A stretch of 64,000 nucleotides of DNA from Pontibacter silvestris (GTDB taxonomy: Bacteria; Bacteroidota; Bacteroidia; Cytophagales; Hymenobacteraceae): NCBI RefSeq assembly GCF_020907275.1, contig NZ_JAJJWI010000012.1, positions 1 through 64,000 on the forward strand, read 5' to 3'. Positions 35,430-46,110 of the stretch are shown here, in pieces (the first letter of the stretch is position 1; each line of letters opens with the position of its first letter). The notes under the pieces were generated by a model that searched no databases, had not been told where the DNA came from, and worked only from the letters and a program-made list of their open reading frames with translations. A program made the translations under genes and the position numbers.

Positions 35430-37730
35430 TCACTTGTTAATTAATTTTTCTACTTCATCCTGCTTAACTTTTACAGGATACTTTTCCCGGAGTTGGTTTA
35501 CCCACTGTTGCTCCAGGTAATTCTGATAGTCTGATATGGTAATCCCACGTACTTCATTGAGTTGCTTGTAGCTAGGCTCCAGCACATCACTGATAATAAT
35601 CAGGTACTCGCGGCCATTAAGCTGTGTGGTGTAGGTTCCTTTTTGCCAGTTCACACTATCCAAGGCTTTGTTTTCACCTTTCTGAAACTTCTTCTCTGTT
35701 ATTTGCACCCCAAGCGGGTTACCTGCATTCAGTTTATCTGCCAGAGCGCTAAAATCAGAAGAGTAAAGTGTAAAGGATACTCTGCGGTTGCGACGCCGGC
35801 CTGTTTCTGTGTTATTAGGGCCTGCCTGCTTTGTTTTTCCGAATGCACCTGCATTTAGCTGTTCTGCAGCAACACCTTGCTCCACCAGGTACTTTGCAGC
35901 CTGTTTAGCCCTTTCTTCTGCCTGAGCGGCTGTTTCATGGGCATCGGTGTGACCATTTATGTCTAAAGATAAACCCGGAGTTCCTTTTAGTAGTTCTGCC
36001 AGGTCGTTTAATTTTGCTTTAGACTCGGCGTTAAGTTCAGCGCTGTTCTGTGCAAAAAGAATATCGGTAATGCTGGCGCTCTTTACAGGGTAGCGACGGT
36101 TTGCCAATTCTGCCTGGGCTTTCTCCAAAAGCTCTTTGTTGGCAGCACTTACTACAGTTGCCTGCACCCGAGGTCCCCATTTGTAGTTTTCTTTATTCTG
36201 CTCAAAAAATGCCTGTAAACCTGTAGAGTCTTCTATTGCTTTGGACCAAACTTTTTCATCCATCAGTTGGAAAAGCAGAATACCATCGTGGTACTCCTTT
36301 ACCAGCATGCGGTAATCAGTATATTTGTTCTCCAGGTTTTCCTTTTCGTATTCTATCAGGCTCTTGTCTACATAAGCATTGTAAAGCAGGTTCATAGTAT
36401 GCTCCGGAGTACCTGTAACGCGAGGCTTTTGCTCTGCCTTCACATAGCTAAAAAAATCTCCTGTTGTGTATTCTTTGCCCTGAATAGTAAAAAGGGTTTG
36501 CTTCAGTGCTTTGTCACTCTCATCATATGTCCATTTTGCCTGCAGCAGATCATCACTGGCTTTGTTTAGCGCCTCCGTTTTAGCAGAGGCTTGCTCTGTA
36601 AAGTTGTTTTCAGCTTTGATGCGCTTTAGAAAAGCTGTTTTATTAAGTTCTGAACGCGAGTCTTTCGCTATTTTATTACGGAGGTTCTGCTCCAGGTTCT
36701 CATAAGGAGGCAGCCCCCGTTTGTCAATCAATTTAATAATGTGCCAGCCGTACGGCGTGCTGACAGGCTTGGCAATATCGCCCTCTTTCTGCAAGGCAAA
36801 GGCTGCTTCTTCAAAAGAAGGAATCATACGGCCCGTGCCAAACCAAGGCAGTTCTCCACCGTTTGAGGCAGAGTTTGCATCTTCAGAAAACTCTGAAACC
36901 AATTTATCCCAACTCTCATTTCGCTGTACACGCTTATAAATAGCATCTACGCGTTGTTTGGCAGCTAAAGAGTCAGCCTTAGGCATGCCAGGTGACGTAC
37001 GCACCATAATGTGTGCTACTTTCACTTCTCCACGGGCTGGGCGCACATCGTTTACTTTAATTAAATGGTAACCGAAGCGGCTGCGAACCGGCATAGATAG
37101 CTGTCCGGGAGCAGTTTTATAGGCGGCATCCTCAAAAGGATATACCATCTGCATAGCTGTAAAGTAACCTAAGTTGCCGCCATTGTCAGCAGCTGATGGG
37201 TCCTGAGAGAATTCTTTTGCTACTTTACTAAAGTCTTCTCCGTTTACAATTCGCTGGCGCAGTTCCATCACCTTATTGTAGGCAGCCAGTGTGTCTTCCG
37301 GGGCAGCATCAGGAGAAAGGTTAATAAGAATATGGGATGCGTTTATTTCCTGTTGCATGCGGTCGTAAGCCTCTCGTACCAGCTTATCGGTTACGCTTTT
37401 CTCTGTCAGGTATGGCTGGGCCAACTGTTCTTTGTAGCCCTCCAGTTCACGCTTGAAAGCCGTAGTGGTGTCTAGGCCGCGGCTCTCTGCTTCCAATACC
37501 TTTAGCTTAAAGTTTGTATAAAGGTTAAGGTAGTCATTTAAGCTTTCGCGGGTATAAGCATCTTCGCTGCCGGCATTGTTTTTTTCATAAACATAGCGGA
37601 ATTCAGAAGAGGAAACAGGCTGGGAGCCAAGTGTAACTATAACGGGTTCTTTGGAATCATTCTTCTTGGTTGTAGTACATCCGGCCATAAGCAAGGCGGC
37701 TACTGCAACAAGTAAGTGGTTGCTGCGCAT
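35430..37730 (-). CDS. Lipoprotein chaperone: two PpiC domains with an internal OmpA-like domain
   Basis: From ATG 37730 this is 766 aa. It has a lipobox with Cys18 (LMAGC), a SurA-type helical region, two parvulin domains (about 130-235, SHILINLS ... FGYHLIKV; and about 240-345, AHIMVRTSPG ... YGWHIIKL), then a long helical part. At about 555-665 sits an OmpA-C peptidoglycan-binding domain with the canonical GHTD (593-596) and RRRNRRV. About 100 further residues follow, ending in QQWVNQLREKYPVKV, which resembles the end of SurA-type proteins. So the OmpA domain is inside, not at the end. A longer frame from 37781 would mask the lipoprotein signal. Probably an envelope-tethered folding factor. 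Confidence 0.85.
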   Translation of the reverse strand: MRSNHLLVAVAALLMAGCTTTKKNDSKEPVIVTLGSQPVSSSEFRYVYEKNNAGSEDAYTRESLNDYLNLYTNFKLKVLEAESRGLDTTTAFKRELEGYKEQLAQPYLTEKSVTDKLVREAYDRMQQEINASHILINLSPDAAPEDTLAAYNKVMELRQRIVNGEDFSKVAKEFSQDPSAADNGGNLGYFTAMQMVYPFEDAAYKTAPGQLSMPVRSRFGYHLIKVNDVRPARGEVKVAHIMVRTSPGMPKADSLAAKQRVDAIYKRVQRNESWDKLVSEFSEDANSASNGGELPWFGTGRMIPSFEEAAFALQKEGDIAKPVSTPYGWHIIKLIDKRGLPPYENLEQNLRNKIAKDSRSELNKTAFLKRIKAENNFTEQASAKTEALNKASDDLLQAKWTYDESDKALKQTLFTIQGKEYTTGDFFSYVKAEQKPRVTGTPEHTMNLLYNAYVDKSLIEYEKENLENKYTDYRMLVKEYHDGILLFQLMDEKVWSKAIEDSTGLQAFFEQNKENYKWGPRVQATVVSAANKELLEKAQAELANRRYPVKSASITDILFAQNSAELNAESKAKLNDLAELLKGTPGLSLDINGHTDAHETAAQAEERAKQAAKYLVEQGVAAEQLNAGAFGKTKQAGPNNTETGRRRNRRVSFTLYSSDFSALADKLNAGNPLGVQITEKKFQKGENKALDSVNWQKGTYTTQLNGREYLIIISDVLEPSYKQLNEVRGITISDYQNYLEQQWVNQLREKYPVKVKQDEVEKLINK

Positions 37731-37892
37731 AAGTAGATTAAAAACAAACTCTTGATTTATCTGAAAGATCAGATGATGCAATTTTAGTTATTTTTTCTGA
37801 CAATGAGCCAAAAAGTATACCTATAATACTATTGCACCCGATTTTGTTCCGGATAACGGCATATGTGCGGTAAAAGTGTGTGCGGGAGGGAC

Positions 37893-38309
37893 TTATTTGA
37901 TTTTTTTGTAAAGAAGGCAGGTATTTTTGCTGTTGCCACTTTTAAATTCTACTTTATCCATGATGCGGTTTACAAGGGCTATGCCAACGCCTCCTTTCTT
38001 GCCAATGCGGATATGCTCTTCTATATTGGGTTCTTTGTACTTCGCCTGCTGAAATGCCACGCCATTATCTATTATTTCGAACTTAAGCGTGTCTTTCTGC
38101 TTATGAATAGCAAGGGTGATTTGTTTGGAGGGATCTTCCTGATTGGCATGGATGATAAGGTTAGCACATATTTCATCCACAGCTAATACGATCTGGTTCA
38201 TCAGAATATCTGACAGATCAAGTCTGTTCAGATATTCCGTGACAAAATCCCGTATAGGCTTTAAATTTTTTTTAGAACAGCTTACCTGAATAGAATTATT
38301 CATCTGCAA
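37893..38309 (-). CDS. Serine-kinase anti-sigma-type ATPase (RsbW/SpoIIAB-like)
   Basis: The 138-aa protein is a stand-alone HATPase_c_2 domain: N box DEICANLIIHA, G1 DNGVAF, and G2 KGGVGIALV. Such kinases bind and phosphorylate the STAS protein and, when free, bind a sigma factor or other target. It overlaps the STAS gene by 14 bp, so the two are translationally coupled. No cognate target is encoded in view. Confidence 0.88.
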   Translation of the reverse strand: MQMNNSIQVSCSKKNLKPIRDFVTEYLNRLDLSDILMNQIVLAVDEICANLIIHANQEDPSKQITLAIHKQKDTLKFEIIDNGVAFQQAKYKEPNIEEHIRIGKKGGVGIALVNRIMDKVEFKSGNSKNTCLLYKKIK

Positions 38310-38640
38310 TGGTCATAGCTTCGTCGTAACTTGACACGATGGTCATTAACAGGTCGAGGCCTAGTATTTCAAACACATTACGCACCTTATCCTGCATGTT
38401 AAAGAAGATAAGTTTAATCTGAGCATCTTCGAAGCGCTGCAGGTGAGAAATAAATACACCAAGACCTGCAGAGGAAATGTAATTCAGGTTTTTACAATTA
38501 ACCAGAATCTTGCTGTATTTCATTATTTCCGGATCAGAAAGCTCCTCGTCCAGCATCACTGAAGAGCTGGCATCCAGCTCACCATCTAGAGTGATGATAA
38601 TGGTAGAATCCTTGATTTCACGTGTAATTTTCATTGGCAT
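38296..38640 (-). CDS. STAS-domain anti-anti-sigma-type protein
   Basis: The 114-aa protein is one STAS domain with the phospho-acceptor loop LNYISSAGLGVF; Ser57 aligns with the phosphorylated serine of SpoIIAA/RsbV. Dephosphorylated STAS protein would trap the RsbW-like kinase encoded next. The upstream SpoIIE-type phosphatase gene ends 14 bp away. Confidence 0.9.
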   Translation of the reverse strand: MPMKITREIKDSTIIITLDGELDASSSVMLDEELSDPEIMKYSKILVNCKNLNYISSAGLGVFISHLQRFEDAQIKLIFFNMQDKVRNVFEILGLDLLMTIVSSYDEAMTIADE

Positions 38641-38654
38641 ACTTTACGGCTCAG

Positions 38655-40844
38655 TTATTCATTTAGTTCTGTAGGCTTGAACTTTATCACAAGCAACGTT
38701 TGATCGTCATATAAGTTGTCTGGCCCTGTAAACTCTGTTAAATCATTTATAATGGCAAATTTTATATCATCAGCTTCCAGATGATATGTTTGCTTCAGCA
38801 TGTACAAAAGCCGGTCTTCTCCATATTCTTCGTTTTCTATACTTCGCGCTTCTACAATTCCATCTGTGTAAATAACCATTACATCACCCGGGTTGTAGTC
38901 ATAATACATTTCTTTGATGTGTTTACTATAGTTCTGGTCGCGGATAATGCCAAGCCCCAGGCCTTCGGTCTGGAAGTAAAAGACTTCATCCATCATGGCG
39001 TTGTAGTACAGTGTGTGGCAATGTCCTGCACGTGCAAACTTAAAGCCTTTCATGCTATAATCAATGATATATAGCGAAGAAGTAATAAAAGAAGTTTTCT
39101 CAAGGCATCGGCTAAGGGCACTGTTTGCCTGCCGCATAAACTCACTAGGGGCCATGTCCTGCTGCATCAGACCATGAAAAATACCTTTCATCTGAGCCAT
39201 ATGGAAAGCTGCAGAAATACCTTTTCCTGAAACGTCTCCTATTATAATGGCAATCCGTGATTCGCTTAACTGAAGAAAGTCGTAAAAGTCTCCTCCAACT
39301 TCCTTTGCTGCCACAGCGTGTGAGCTTATTTCAAACCAGCTATCAGCGGGGAATTTCTTTGGTATCAGGCTTTCCTGTACCTGCGTTGCAATTTTAAGCT
39401 CTTCTTTATAACGCTCCGTTTGTAAAGACTCTGATATAAGGCGGAGATTTTCTATAGTAAGTATGGTCTGACTTGTGAAAGTACGTAACACGTTTACAGT
39501 TTCACGGTCAAAGCCCTGCTCTATGTCTTTCATTAAATACAGCACACCGAATAAGTGCTGTTTCGACTTTATGGGGAGTATGATCAGTGACTTCCAGGGA
39601 AGCGCAAGGTCTCTGAAACCAGCGTTGCGATCTAGGTTATTGTTAATATAGTCAATGTACTTAATGTCGTAGGCCAGCAGCAGGTACCGGATGCGCTCAA
39701 TATTGTCTTCCGTAATGTTGAGCATATGAGTAACCTGCGGTTCACCGTTACGCACTAATTCAAACCACCCGGCATTGGCATCGGAGGCTTTAATGGTGCT
39801 CTGGAACAGCATATCGTACACTTGCGGCTCGCTTTGCCCTTGTTGTATAGACTGGCTTAACCGTTGAAAGTTTATCAGGTCCTCGCTCTTCTGCTCAAAA
39901 ACACTGGAAGTAGGCAGACTGAACAGCGAAACGAGAAAAGCCGCCAGCGTATACATGCCCACAAACAGCATGGCTAACAGCAGAAATCCTATATTAGTAT
40001 AGTCAATTACGAGTAACTCTTTTTCTGGTGTATGATAAAAGAAGTGGAAAAAGATATAACAGCTTAACAAAATAGCGCCTAGCAGTACCAGAGAGCGGCT
40101 TTTGTTATTGAAAGAAAGATAAGCCACCCACTTCAGGTTTGTACACAGGAAAAGGATGTAGAAAACCAGCAGCGCTAACAGGGGCAGAAATATGTAGCTG
40201 GTATAGTTAAAGTTAAACACTGTTATCAGTAGTGTTCCACCTATCAGTAGTTCAAACCAGTTCCAGGCTATCTGCAAAAACTTGTTTTTATGGTAAAGCA
40301 GTAGTTGCCGCCAGACATAAAACGCCTTTGCCAGAAACATGACAAGCAGGCCAAACACAACATGGTACACGATATGCAGGAGCAGCGGAGATTGTATGTT
40401 GGCATAGCTGGTTATAAGGTTATACCCTATATACAAGGCAAGGCTAAGGTAAGCGGCAACCCCTGCTTTAGAAAACAGGTTCCAGAGGTGCCCAATAAAG
40501 TCAATGCCTCTAAGACTGTCGGCGTTAACGCGATGGTAGAGAAAAGTTGAGACTATAAAAACAACTATAAACAGGTTGTTGATATAGGGTAATGCAAATT
40601 TTACTGCACCTGGTTGCCTGGCACTCTCTGCCGCTAATAGTATGTTAGCCAACAGCAAAGCCCAGCTAATGGTAGCGATGGTAACTAGTAAAGATTTTGC
40701 ATTAGTCTTGTATAGCATAGAACGGAAAACCGTATTTAGTATTTGCTGTGACAAAATATGGCTTTTCTGAGACTTAATTTGAGTGAAAGGTAAGGAATTT
40801 TTTTTCTCTTTAGCCAAAGCGTCTGGGTGTGTTTGCAAAAACAC
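38655..40844 (-). CDS. Membrane SpoIIE/RsbU-type PP2C phosphatase with GAF domain
   Basis: The 729-aa protein has about seven or eight membrane helices (from about 50 to 310), a GAF-like sensory domain (about 340-475, FQSTIKASDANAGWFELV ... VLRTFTSQTILTIENL), and a C-terminal PP2C domain with metal-binding GGDFYDF, GDVSGKG, and VIYTDGIVEA, ending DDQTLLVI. It should dephosphorylate the STAS protein encoded just downstream, so signal input releases the target of the RsbW-like kinase. The start is a GTG at 40844; ATG 40718 would drop 42 polar residues. Confidence 0.9.
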   Translation of the reverse strand: MFLQTHPDALAKEKKNSLPFTQIKSQKSHILSQQILNTVFRSMLYKTNAKSLLVTIATISWALLLANILLAAESARQPGAVKFALPYINNLFIVVFIVSTFLYHRVNADSLRGIDFIGHLWNLFSKAGVAAYLSLALYIGYNLITSYANIQSPLLLHIVYHVVFGLLVMFLAKAFYVWRQLLLYHKNKFLQIAWNWFELLIGGTLLITVFNFNYTSYIFLPLLALLVFYILFLCTNLKWVAYLSFNNKSRSLVLLGAILLSCYIFFHFFYHTPEKELLVIDYTNIGFLLLAMLFVGMYTLAAFLVSLFSLPTSSVFEQKSEDLINFQRLSQSIQQGQSEPQVYDMLFQSTIKASDANAGWFELVRNGEPQVTHMLNITEDNIERIRYLLLAYDIKYIDYINNNLDRNAGFRDLALPWKSLIILPIKSKQHLFGVLYLMKDIEQGFDRETVNVLRTFTSQTILTIENLRLISESLQTERYKEELKIATQVQESLIPKKFPADSWFEISSHAVAAKEVGGDFYDFLQLSESRIAIIIGDVSGKGISAAFHMAQMKGIFHGLMQQDMAPSEFMRQANSALSRCLEKTSFITSSLYIIDYSMKGFKFARAGHCHTLYYNAMMDEVFYFQTEGLGLGIIRDQNYSKHIKEMYYDYNPGDVMVIYTDGIVEARSIENEEYGEDRLLYMLKQTYHLEADDIKFAIINDLTEFTGPDNLYDDQTLLVIKFKPTELNE

Positions 40845-40863
40845 CTAGCATAACGTAAAAATA

Positions 40864-40900
40864 CAGGAGTTGGTTAGCCTGTTAAAGGCACCAACTCCTG
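40864..40900 (-). terminator. guaB terminator
   Basis: Perfect 10-bp stem caggagttgg (40864-40873) / ccaactcctg (40891-40900) with an inner agcct/aggc stem; the minus transcript runs on into TATTTTTA. Confidence 0.8.
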
Positions 40901-40921
40901 TTCAGAAATAATCTAAATAAA

Positions 40922-42412
<1,491 letters not shown>

Positions 42413-42540
42413 TTATTTGCCGCGTAAAACTACGAAAACTTATTTAAATAATTCTGATATAATTACAAATAAAATTTTCAAGATCAGTAAAAATCTTTTT
42501 ATGATGAATGCTGAAGGAAAGAAACAGTATTCTGCTACAA

Positions 42541-42861
42541 TCAATACCTTATCATTTCCGGATCTATTTCCATAGCCCAGGCATGAATGCCACCCTTCAG
42601 GTTTAGCAGGTTATCATAGCCAAGGCGTTCTGTCAGGTAATGAATAGCCTGGGCGCTACGAAACCCATGATGGCAGATGACAACAACCGGTATGTCTCTA
42701 CGAATACGACTTGCCTGCTTGGAGAGCTCACCTAACGGAATAAGCTCTCCACCCAGGTTGCAGATCTCAAACTCCTCTGGTTCACGCACATCCACTAACT
42801 GTACCTTATTGCTCCTGGCTAATCTCTCTTTTAACTCCTTAGCGGTAATTTCATCCATCAT
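42541..42861 (-). CDS. Single-domain rhodanese
   Basis: A 106-aa rhodanese-like domain with active-site Cys63 in the loop VICHHGFRSA, and the strand LVDVREPEEF. Such small cytosolic proteins carry persulfide sulfur to unidentified acceptors. The double ATG at the start gives 42861 or 42858. TATTTTTG on the minus strand (42889-42882) is a weak promoter candidate. Confidence 0.9.
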   Translation of the reverse strand: MMDEITAKELKERLARSNKVQLVDVREPEEFEICNLGGELIPLGELSKQASRIRRDIPVVVICHHGFRSAQAIHYLTERLGYDNLLNLKGGIHAWAMEIDPEMIRY

Positions 42862-42983
42862 CTTTTTGTACTTTTATCTGCCAAAAATAAGCTAAAGTTG
42901 TTACACCTTTTGGCGTTTAAGTTGCAATTCACAAACTTAGTAACGATTTTCTTTTAACAAGCAGATATTCCTCTGCGAATTTT

Positions 42984-43613
42984 ATGATGGACATTTTAAA
43001 TAATATTTCAGAAAGCCTGAAAGTCATAAGCGCTTATGAAGCTGTTGGCTGGATAACAGGCATAGCATGTGTATGGTTGGCCGCTAAACAAAACGTGTGG
43101 ACGTGGCCGCTTGGCATTGTAAGCACAGGCCTTTATGTGGTGGTGTTTTACAGCGTAAGACTTTATGCCGACATGGGGTTGAATGCTTTTTATTTTATAA
43201 CAAGCATTTACGGGTGGTATATATGGCTTTACGGCGGTAAAAATCATACTGGGCGCAAAGTTGGCCGGGTTAGGAAGAAAGAGATGCTGCTGCTAAGTGT
43301 TACAGGGCTCATTTTTACACTAGGGTTAGGCTACTTTCTGGAGAACTATACCGATGCAGATCTTTCTTATACAGACTCAGCAACTACAGCTGTAAGCTTG
43401 GTCGGCTACTGGATGATGGCAAAAAAACAGATTGAGAATTGGGTGGTCTGGCTGGTAGTAGATGTTGTTTATGTAGGAGTGTATGCTTATAAAGGTCTTT
43501 ATCTGACTAGCTTCTTGTACTTTATTTATTTGATATTGTGTATAAAGGCCTATGCCGATTGGAAGGAAGAACTGGATGAGCAGCAAAAGGAAGAGTTAGC
43601 GTTTAAACTTTAG
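42984..43613 (+). CDS. pnuC: PnuC-family vitamin transporter (nicotinamide riboside or thiamine)
   Basis: The 209-aa membrane protein has about seven helices and PnuC signatures: QNVWTWPLGIVSTGLY, LYADMGLNAFYFITSIYGWYIW and the late ENWVVWLVVDVVYVGVY. PnuC takes up nicotinamide riboside by facilitated diffusion, trapped by phosphorylation; close paralogues PnuT and PnuX carry thiamine and riboflavin. A NadR-like kinase gene lies 510 bp downstream, and a TPP-riboswitch-controlled receptor lies 2.5 kb further, so thiamine (PnuT) is a real alternative. Confidence 0.85.
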   Translation: MMDILNNISESLKVISAYEAVGWITGIACVWLAAKQNVWTWPLGIVSTGLYVVVFYSVRLYADMGLNAFYFITSIYGWYIWLYGGKNHTGRKVGRVRKKEMLLLSVTGLIFTLGLGYFLENYTDADLSYTDSATTAVSLVGYWMMAKKQIENWVVWLVVDVVYVGVYAYKGLYLTSFLYFIYLILCIKAYADWKEELDEQQKEELAFKL

Positions 43614-43726
43614 TTATTGTACTGTTTTTAGCATCCCAGTAGATGCTGACAACGTACATATTAAAACTAATTCGATATCGCGGACCTGCAGAGGGCGCAC
43701 CATGTTTAACTTAACAGTGCAGCACC

Positions 43727-43903
43727 ATGAAACAAAGGAAGTTAGAGTTACCAGCTGAGTTGAAGTATGAGAATCGTTTAAAGTGGGGATATGAGTCACC
43801 AGATGAGGAGCCTAAATATGTTTTATTAAGGCAGTATGGCGACAGAAAGCCAAAAGAGGTGGAGGTGTATAATTTTTATGGTTATAGTTTTTCCGAAAAC
43901 TAA
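43727..43903 (+). CDS. Small hypothetical protein (58 aa)
   Basis: An ATG-initiated frame of 58 codons with ordinary amino acid composition (QRKLELPAELKYENRLKWG, then YVLLRQYGDRKPKEVEVY and NFYGYSF). It ends before a strong terminator (43974-44026) and lies between two genes on the same strand. No ribosome-binding site or known motif is seen; coding status rests on composition and the flanking terminator. Confidence 0.5.
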   Translation: MKQRKLELPAELKYENRLKWGYESPDEEPKYVLLRQYGDRKPKEVEVYNFYGYSFSEN

Positions 43904-43942
43904 TGCTTTATACAATTTAAATTACTTTTACTATTATAGCAG

Positions 43943-44026
43943 CAGTTACCCGGTACTTATGGAGTAACTGTAGTTTGAGGTGTTGCAATGGAACCATGTT
44001 CGCTTTGTAACACCTCAAATTTTTTA
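43943..44026 (+). terminator. Double hairpin terminator before the NadR-like gene
   Basis: A first 7-bp stem cagttac/gtaactg (43943-43949, 43963-43969) is followed by an 11-bp perfect stem tttgaggtgtt (43974-43984) / aacacctcaaa (44009-44019) and a T run. Confidence 0.75.
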
Positions 44027-44123
44027 AGCTTGCTTTCAAGCTGCTTCATATAACATGAACTGCCATAGGTACAGTCTCTTTGAAGCTAATAAAAACTAGG
44101 AATAATTTTAGCTTACTTTGCGC

Positions 44124-44651
44124 ATGCTTAAAATTGCCATTACAGGCCCTGAATCAACGGGCAAATCTACTATATCTGAAAAGCTGGCGCAGCATTATAA
44201 TACAGTGTGGGTTCCGGAATATGCCCGCAGCTATGTTGGTAACCTGAACAGGCCTTACAACATAGAAGATGTAGAGGCTATCGCCAAAGGACAGTTGGAA
44301 CTGGAACAAAAGCTATTGTCTGATGCTAACAAGCTTATTTTTGCCGATACCGACCTGGTTGTAATAAAGATTTGGTGTGAACATGCTTATGGCTACTGTC
44401 CCGACTGGATTCTTGAAAAGTTACGGCAACAAAACTACAACCTTTACCTGCTGATGGGCGTTGATTTGCCTTGGGAACCGGATCCGCAGCGAGAGCACCC
44501 GCATCTGCGACAGTTCTTTTATGACTGGTATAAACGGGAACTGATAACCTTAGGAGTGCCTTTTGTAGAGATCTCTGGTCAGCATGAAGCAAGATTACAG
44601 CAAGCGTTGCAGCATGTGGGTACCCTCATCCATAAAAATAACCAACTATAG
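44124..44651 (+). CDS. NadR-like AAA-type nucleotide/ribosyl kinase
   Basis: The 175-aa protein matches the C-terminal kinase half of NadR: P-loop GPESTGKST (8-16), VPEYARSYV, and the lid-like DLPWEPDPQREHP segment. NadR kinase phosphorylates nicotinamide riboside; relatives near TPP elements may act on thiamine. ATG 44124 is used; the frame also opens from a TTG two codons earlier. The aldose epimerase follows after 7 bp. The pnuC gene upstream supports uptake plus trapping of a vitamin nucleoside. Confidence 0.85.
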   Translation: MLKIAITGPESTGKSTISEKLAQHYNTVWVPEYARSYVGNLNRPYNIEDVEAIAKGQLELEQKLLSDANKLIFADTDLVVIKIWCEHAYGYCPDWILEKLRQQNYNLYLLMGVDLPWEPDPQREHPHLRQFFYDWYKRELITLGVPFVEISGQHEARLQQALQHVGTLIHKNNQL

Positions 44652-44658
44652 CAGTATT

Positions 44659-45543
44659 ATGTTATATTTTATCGAAAACGAAAACTACAGAGTAGGAGTC
44701 GAGAGCCTGGGTGCCGAGCTACACAATTTTATAAAAGTTGATGAACAGATAGACCTTATATGGTCTGGTAACCCGGAAGTATGGTCGGGCCACGCGCCTA
44801 ACCTGTTCCCTATTGTAGGAGAGCTCCCAAACCAGGAGTATACCTACGAAGGCAAAACTTATAACATGAACCGACATGGCTTTGCCCGTAGAAAAGAATT
44901 TAAGCTGGTAGAGGAGGAGATTGATAAACTGGTGTTTGAGTTGGAAGCAGATGAGGAAACGCGGCAGCAATATCCGTTTGAGTTCAGGTTTTTAGTAGCT
45001 TATAAGCTAACAGGGGGTAAGCTAAATATTACCTACTTAGTGAGCAACGAAGATGAAAAAACAATGTATTTTTCTGTTGGAGGTCACCCAGGCTTCAATG
45101 TGCCTTTGCATCCGTATGAAAAGTACACCGACTACTACATAGGTTTTGAGGAAGAAGAGACTCAAAGCCGCCATCTGGTGGATGAAAATGGCTTGCTGAA
45201 TGGCGATACAGAGCGGGTACTGGACCAGACTAACATGCTGCCATTAGAACATAGCTATTTCTATAAGGATGCAATAATCTTCAAGCGTCTGCAGTCTAAG
45301 AAAGTTATGCTGGGCAGCCGCACTAATCCGCTTCGCGTGGAAGTAGCATTCGATGGATTTCCTTACCTGGGTATTTGGTCTAAAACACCAGCGGCTCCGT
45401 ATGTTTGCATTGAACCATGGTGTGGCGTAGCCAGTAGTATAGGCGACAGCGGTGAACTAAAAGAGAAGGAGGGCATCAATGAACTGGCTCCTAAGCAAAC
45501 TTTTGAGCGTACTTTTAGCATTGCCATTCTGCAGGTAGTATAA
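44659..45543 (+). CDS. Aldose 1-epimerase family protein (LacX-like)
   Basis: The 294-aa protein has the galactose mutarotase fold signatures: SLGAELHNF, PNLFPIVGELPN, NMNRHGFARRKEF, a VGGHPGFNVPL histidine motif, and the C-terminal YVCIEPWCGVASS with catalytic glutamate. Members interconvert anomers of aldoses or act on hexose-6-phosphates. ATG 44659 is the natural start; the upstream frame lies within the kinase gene. Sugar specificity is unknown. Confidence 0.9.
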   Translation: MLYFIENENYRVGVESLGAELHNFIKVDEQIDLIWSGNPEVWSGHAPNLFPIVGELPNQEYTYEGKTYNMNRHGFARRKEFKLVEEEIDKLVFELEADEETRQQYPFEFRFLVAYKLTGGKLNITYLVSNEDEKTMYFSVGGHPGFNVPLHPYEKYTDYYIGFEEEETQSRHLVDENGLLNGDTERVLDQTNMLPLEHSYFYKDAIIFKRLQSKKVMLGSRTNPLRVEVAFDGFPYLGIWSKTPAAPYVCIEPWCGVASSIGDSGELKEKEGINELAPKQTFERTFSIAILQVV

Positions 45544-45564
45544 TCAGAGAGTAAGATCACTGTA

Positions 45565-45615
45565 AAAAAGCATTAGCCCCAGCTGTTAAGAGAACAGTTG
45601 GGGCTAATGCTTTTT
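45565..45615. terminator. Very long bidirectional terminator
   Basis: A 23-bp arm pair (45565-45587 with 45593-45615, one G-T wobble in cagctgtt / aacagttg) with a 5-base loop and A/T runs on both flanks, between convergent genes. Confidence 0.92.
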
Positions 45616-45630
45616 CCGTTTGTTAAACAT

Positions 45631-45882
45631 TCATTGTAAAGATGGTTCCGGAAACTTCGGGACTTTAATCTTTCTCAAATCATATTCCGGTTCAAAATCA
45701 TTAATCGGTAATGATACACCGGGTGGGAGGTCCAAATCTGGTAAATCGTTTCCTAATGGCTCTCCTCCGTCATCGTCACTGTCTGTGGATGGAGGTCTTT
45801 TATATTGTTTACGTGGAGTAAAAGCGTAATATGCCAATATAGTAAGTAGCGCCATTGTGTAAAGTATGCTGATCATCATCAC
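45631..45882 (-). CDS. Small single-helix membrane protein, unknown
   Basis: An 83-aa protein with an N-terminal membrane helix (ISILYTMALLTILAYYAF) and a polar, proline- and aspartate-rich tail (PRKQYKRPPSTDSDDDGG, then PLPDLDLPP-type repeats). No family is recognised. The other strand also has an open frame here, but its composition is poorer. It ends just before a bidirectional terminator. Confidence 0.6.
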   Translation of the reverse strand: MMMISILYTMALLTILAYYAFTPRKQYKRPPSTDSDDDGGEPLGNDLPDLDLPPGVSLPINDFEPEYDLRKIKVPKFPEPSLQ

Positions 45883-46110
45883 GTCGTCTTCTTCTTTTTA
45901 CTACAAAATTTTCATCGTGTCAGCATGTTTCAGCTATAAAGCCTTATAACAGAGGTATATGAAAATGCTGCCTTTTAAGAATATCAACGTACTTTTTTGA
46001 GTAATGGTTATTGCCTTTGCTCAAAAAATACATACTTCTTAGTCATCTAAAAGTTCATGTTGGTTTAAGCATATTTTACTGCCTGTTGGTTTAACGGAAA
46101 AAGGGCTTTA

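Noticed and set aside
45620-45829. 69-codon plus-strand open frame
   Set aside because: Overlaps the better-looking small membrane protein on the minus strand and part of a terminator.
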